NCBI RefSeq assembly: GCF_030209755.1
Contig: NZ_JARVRH010000027.1
Span: forward strand, 1 to 64,000
Direction of reading: 5' to 3'
DNA: 64,000 nt
DNA from: Arthrobacter sp. efr-133-TYG-118
GTDB lineage: Bacteria > Actinomycetota > Actinomycetes > Actinomycetales > Micrococcaceae
The stretch's first letter is position 1; every line of letters begins with the position of its first letter. The notes beneath the pieces are model-generated. The model was not told where the DNA came from and made no database searches. It was given only the letters and a program-made list of their open reading frames with translations. Shown piece by piece: positions 61,383 through 64,000 of the stretch. Made by a program: the position numbers and the translations under genes.

Positions 61383-63002
61383 TCAGGACTTCGGCTTGAG
61401 CTTGAGTTTCAAAATTCCGCGCCGTGGGCGGAACAGCACGTGGGTCTTCTTGTCAAAGAACACCAGGTAGGCGATGAAGGAGACCGCGATGGCGATGGCC
61501 ACTCCGCGCACCACCTCAATGGGGATCCACGGGAAGACACTCAATTGGTCCGTCAGGGCGATAAGCGTGAAGAACGCCGTCAAATAGAAGACCGTCCGAA
61601 GCTGGGCGCCGTCGGCAATGCCCGTCACGGTAAAGAACACCAGCAGCCACACCATGTACCAAGGCTGGATCACCGGCGCCAGGACGACGACGGCGGCGAA
61701 AGCCCACGCCATCCGGCGAAGCACGGTCTTGTTGAACTCGGTTTCGTCGTGGAGCGGCGCCGGCAAGCCCAGTCCGCGACCCGGCGTCCGTACGGCGAGC
61801 CAGACGATGGCAAGCGCCGAGACCGCCGTTCCGGCGGTCTGGATAACATCCGTCACGGGAACGCCGGGACCCCCGAAAAGCCCGACGACGAATCCCGCCG
61901 TATGTGCCAGCAACCCCACCGGCGCGTACCAGATCCATACGGCGCCGGGAGTCTGGAGGGCGCCAAGCCAGCCAAATCCCAGGCCGTTCACCAATCCTGC
62001 GGCTGCCAGCAGTCCCAAGGACAAACCCAACGTCGCCGACCAGCAGAGCATTCGCCGGCCCCAGCCGGCACGGGCGCCGGCCCACAGCAGCCCGGCAAAA
62101 GGCAAGGCAATCAAAGTAATCGGCTTGATGGCGATCGAGGCCGTGATCAGCACGATTCCAAGCACGGGTCGTTTGACGGAGGCGAAGTACAGTCCGGCAA
62201 CAACCAGTCCCAACATCAAGGAGTCGTTGTGCGCGCTGGCGATGAAGTTGATCAGGAGAACCGGGTTGAGCACCCCAAGCCAGAGCGCCCGCTCCGGGTT
62301 CACGCCGTGGAGGGCAGCCAAGCGGGGAACGTAGACAGCGAGCAGTATGACCCCGGCGAGGGCGGCCAGGCGGAAGGGAATCAATGCGAGCTCGGGGACA
62401 CTGGCGCTCACCCACACGGCGCCCTGTTCGATCCAGAGCCACAGCGGACCGTAAGGCGTCGGTGCTTCGGTCCACAATTTGTCGGGTCCAAGCGAAAAGT
62501 AGTTGCTCAGGGCGGAGATGCCGTTGGTGTATGGATTCAGGCCCTGCTCCATGAGGCGGCCCTGGCCGATGTAGGCATATGCGTCCCTGCTGAACAACGG
62601 CAAGCTGACCATCATCGGGACTGCCCACATCCACAATGCGCGCCGAAGGACAGGACGCGAGGACGGGTTCCAACCGCCGATCCGCTGGGCAATGCGCAGC
62701 CAGGAGCGCAGGAGCAGGAGTGCCCCGAGGCAGAGCATCACGGTGCAGAGGATCACGCCAACCGGTGAAGTCCTGGCCATGATGAAGAGGGGCGTGCGGA
62801 TCAAGGCGCTGCTACTGGCCAGCCAGCCGACCCCTACCGAACCTGCCACCATGAGCAAAGACCCGATGAATCCCTGGAGGATTGCCGTCCTTGCGGCCTT
62901 GGCAATTACAGTGCCGTGTACCGGGGCGTTGGAATCTCCAAGCGCCTCTGGATGAGCCAACGAACTCCCCACCTCACGCTCACGAAACTTCGACGTCACC
63001 AT
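61383..63002 (-). CDS. mptB: Polyprenol-phosphomannose-dependent alpha-1,6-mannosyltransferase (MptB-like)
   Basis: An integral membrane GT-C glycosyltransferase that extends lipomannan-type chains outside the membrane. At least ten transmembrane helices are visible. The GT-C acidic motif is SRDAYAYIGQGRLMEQGLNPYTNG (about 140-160). LWTEAPTPYGPLWLWIEQG follows, then FIASAHNDSLMLGLV and SIAIKPITLIALPFAGLL, all characteristic of MptA/MptB. The length of about 539 aa is normal. ATG 63002 is preferred over a TTG one codon earlier. A related membrane glycosyltransferase begins divergently. Confidence 0.9.
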   Translation of the reverse strand: MVTSKFREREVGSSLAHPEALGDSNAPVHGTVIAKAARTAILQGFIGSLLMVAGSVGVGWLASSSALIRTPLFIMARTSPVGVILCTVMLCLGALLLLRSWLRIAQRIGGWNPSSRPVLRRALWMWAVPMMVSLPLFSRDAYAYIGQGRLMEQGLNPYTNGISALSNYFSLGPDKLWTEAPTPYGPLWLWIEQGAVWVSASVPELALIPFRLAALAGVILLAVYVPRLAALHGVNPERALWLGVLNPVLLINFIASAHNDSLMLGLVVAGLYFASVKRPVLGIVLITASIAIKPITLIALPFAGLLWAGARAGWGRRMLCWSATLGLSLGLLAAAGLVNGLGFGWLGALQTPGAVWIWYAPVGLLAHTAGFVVGLFGGPGVPVTDVIQTAGTAVSALAIVWLAVRTPGRGLGLPAPLHDETEFNKTVLRRMAWAFAAVVVLAPVIQPWYMVWLLVFFTVTGIADGAQLRTVFYLTAFFTLIALTDQLSVFPWIPIEVVRGVAIAIAVSFIAYLVFFDKKTHVLFRPRRGILKLKLKPKS

Positions 63003-63207
63003 CAAACAAAATCCTGTCCGGTTCCCTGCCGCATCCGGGCCAAAGTGGCACTGCCGGCTGCCATGGATTATTGCAACTGTAGCATCGCCACCCTTGGCAT
63101 CCCGGGGCCAACCGGACCGTGGGTCTGCCCGCGAAAGTGGCCTGAGATAGGATGGATGGGGCTCTTACGGCACCCTGTGACGATAACTACCTGACAAGGA
63201 TCCTCCC

Positions 63208-64000
63208 ATTTCCACGGACTCATTCTTCAGCGCGCTCACACGGTTCCGGCATCGTGTTCTTCCCTCTTCAGTGGAGGCAAGGCTCAATTCTCCCAAGGGC
63301 CTGCTCGTAGGCTTCGGCGTCGTCCACTTGGTCTTCCTCGTGTTCGCCCTGATCCTTTCCCTGCGGGGCGAGGCCTTCAGCGACACTTTCATCTATCGGG
63401 ACTGGACCTCTGCCGGGTTCCGGGATGAGAACCTCAGCAGCGGGCCCAGCCCGTGGGTCTACCCCGTTCTGGCCTTGGTGCCTATGGCCATTGCGGGCTT
63501 GGCTGGACCCGGTCCGTTCTTCTTTCTCTGGGTGCTCATGATCACCCTGCTCAACGGAGTCGCTCTCGCCAAGCTCACGGGACGGGGCCGCCGTCGCGAG
63601 GCTATCCCGGCGGGATGGTGGTGGCTGGTCTTCGTCTTCATCATGGGTTGGCTAGGATTCGCCCGGGTGGACGGATTGACTGCCCCCATTGTGCTGATCG
63701 CCTTGGCGTACGGGGTGTCGAACCCTTTCATTGCCTCGACCCTCCTGAGCGTTGCCACCTGGATGAAGGTCTGGCCGGCTGCCGTCATGCTTTCTTTGTT
63801 CACCGTGGTCAAGCAGAGAACCAAAGTGGTGGCTGCCGGAATTCTCACCAGCGTCTTAGTCGTCGCGCTCACGGCTGCCGTAGGTCAACTGCCGAAGCTC
63901 CTTAACTTCCTGACCCAGCAAGGCGATCGTGGCATGCAGTTGGAAGCCACCTTCACCACTCCATGGTTGTGGCTCTCGGTCCTCCATGTGGGTGACTCGA
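63208..64000 (+). CDS. Membrane glycosyltransferase-like protein (DUF2029/GT87-like), N-terminal part
   Basis: 264 residues are seen before the right edge. The product begins ISTDSFFSALTRFRHR, then a helix LLVGFGVVHLVFLVFALILSL, the lumenal loop EAFSDTFIYRDWTSAGFRDENL with acidic residues, YPVLALVPMAIAGLA, and LLSVATWMKVWPAAVMLSLF (KVWP is typical of DUF2029/GT87 proteins). The start is unusual: after an in-frame TAA at 63184-63186 the only early candidate is ATT at 63208, with AAGGA about 8 nt upstream; the next is a GTG about 20 codons later. It is divergent from mptB and probably acts in the same cell-envelope mannan or glycan pathway (inference). Confidence 0.75.
   Translation, partial: MSTDSFFSALTRFRHRVLPSSVEARLNSPKGLLVGFGVVHLVFLVFALILSLRGEAFSDTFIYRDWTSAGFRDENLSSGPSPWVYPVLALVPMAIAGLAGPGPFFFLWVLMITLLNGVALAKLTGRGRRREAIPAGWWWLVFVFIMGWLGFARVDGLTAPIVLIALAYGVSNPFIASTLLSVATWMKVWPAAVMLSLFTVVKQRTKVVAAGILTSVLVVALTAAVGQLPKLLNFLTQQGDRGMQLEATFTTPWLWLSVLHVGDS

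Overview
The window is high-GC chromosomal DNA from an actinobacterium, most probably Micrococcaceae (Arthrobacter, Paenarthrobacter or Pseudarthrobacter). This is inferred from gene content and order: rplU-rpmA-obgE-proB-proA-nadD-rsfS, tig-clpP1-clpP2-clpX, ileS-folC-DUF4233-ndk, an RNase E with a long Ala/Glu-rich N-terminus, an MptB-type polyprenol-phosphomannose mannosyltransferase, an Rv2466c-like DsbA protein, and frequent GTG/TTG starts. Species cannot be fixed without a database search.

Layout. 1-4 kb: the 5' end of glgP (alpha-glucan phosphorylase), a LacI-family regulator, a decayed IS3-family transposase and two membrane proteins of unknown role. 4.2-12.1 kb: one long minus-strand block from ribosomal proteins L21/L27 through ObgE, proline synthesis (ProB, ProA) and NAD synthesis (NadD) to the ribosome silencing factor RsfS and tRNA-Ala. 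12.5-17.4 kb: a ThiD-TenA fusion under a TPP riboswitch, then RNase E/G. 17.9-29.1 kb: a VKOR-type protein, then ndk, DUF4233, folC and ileS (with a translational T-box leader reading an AUC specifier), an SDR, a methyltransferase, a DUF488 protein and valS. 29.5-41.4 kb: two Fpg/Nei glycosylases, a DsbA-like protein, ClpX/ClpP2/ClpP1 with a ClgR-like box, trigger factor, tRNA-Pro, tRNA-Gly, RpiB and an M1 aminopeptidase.

41.4-51.6 kb is an accessory island between core genes (pepN and an osmC gene). It holds a 5'-truncated ssb, a plasmid ParB-type protein, a 1550-residue secreted RHS/YD-repeat protein whose stop codon overlaps the start of a small membrane protein (a candidate toxin-immunity pair), a DUF4190 protein, and a translationally coupled recombinase cassette. 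The cassette encodes a tyrosine integrase, a Cro/C1-type HTH protein, and a second recombinase-like protein carrying eight CxxC knuckles.

51.7-64 kb returns to core-like genes: OsmC, MscS channel, truncated haemoglobin, acyl-CoA thioesterase II, EttA-type ABC-F ATPase, a lipoprotein, a second SSB, tRNA-Arg, a GNAT acetyltransferase with no canonical start codon, methionine aminopeptidase, an AlkD-like protein, MptB and the first part of another membrane glycosyltransferase.

The most novel-looking parts are the RHS protein with its coupled membrane partner and the three-gene recombinase cassette. The most informative regulatory elements are the ileS T-box, the TPP riboswitch and the ClgR-like box.
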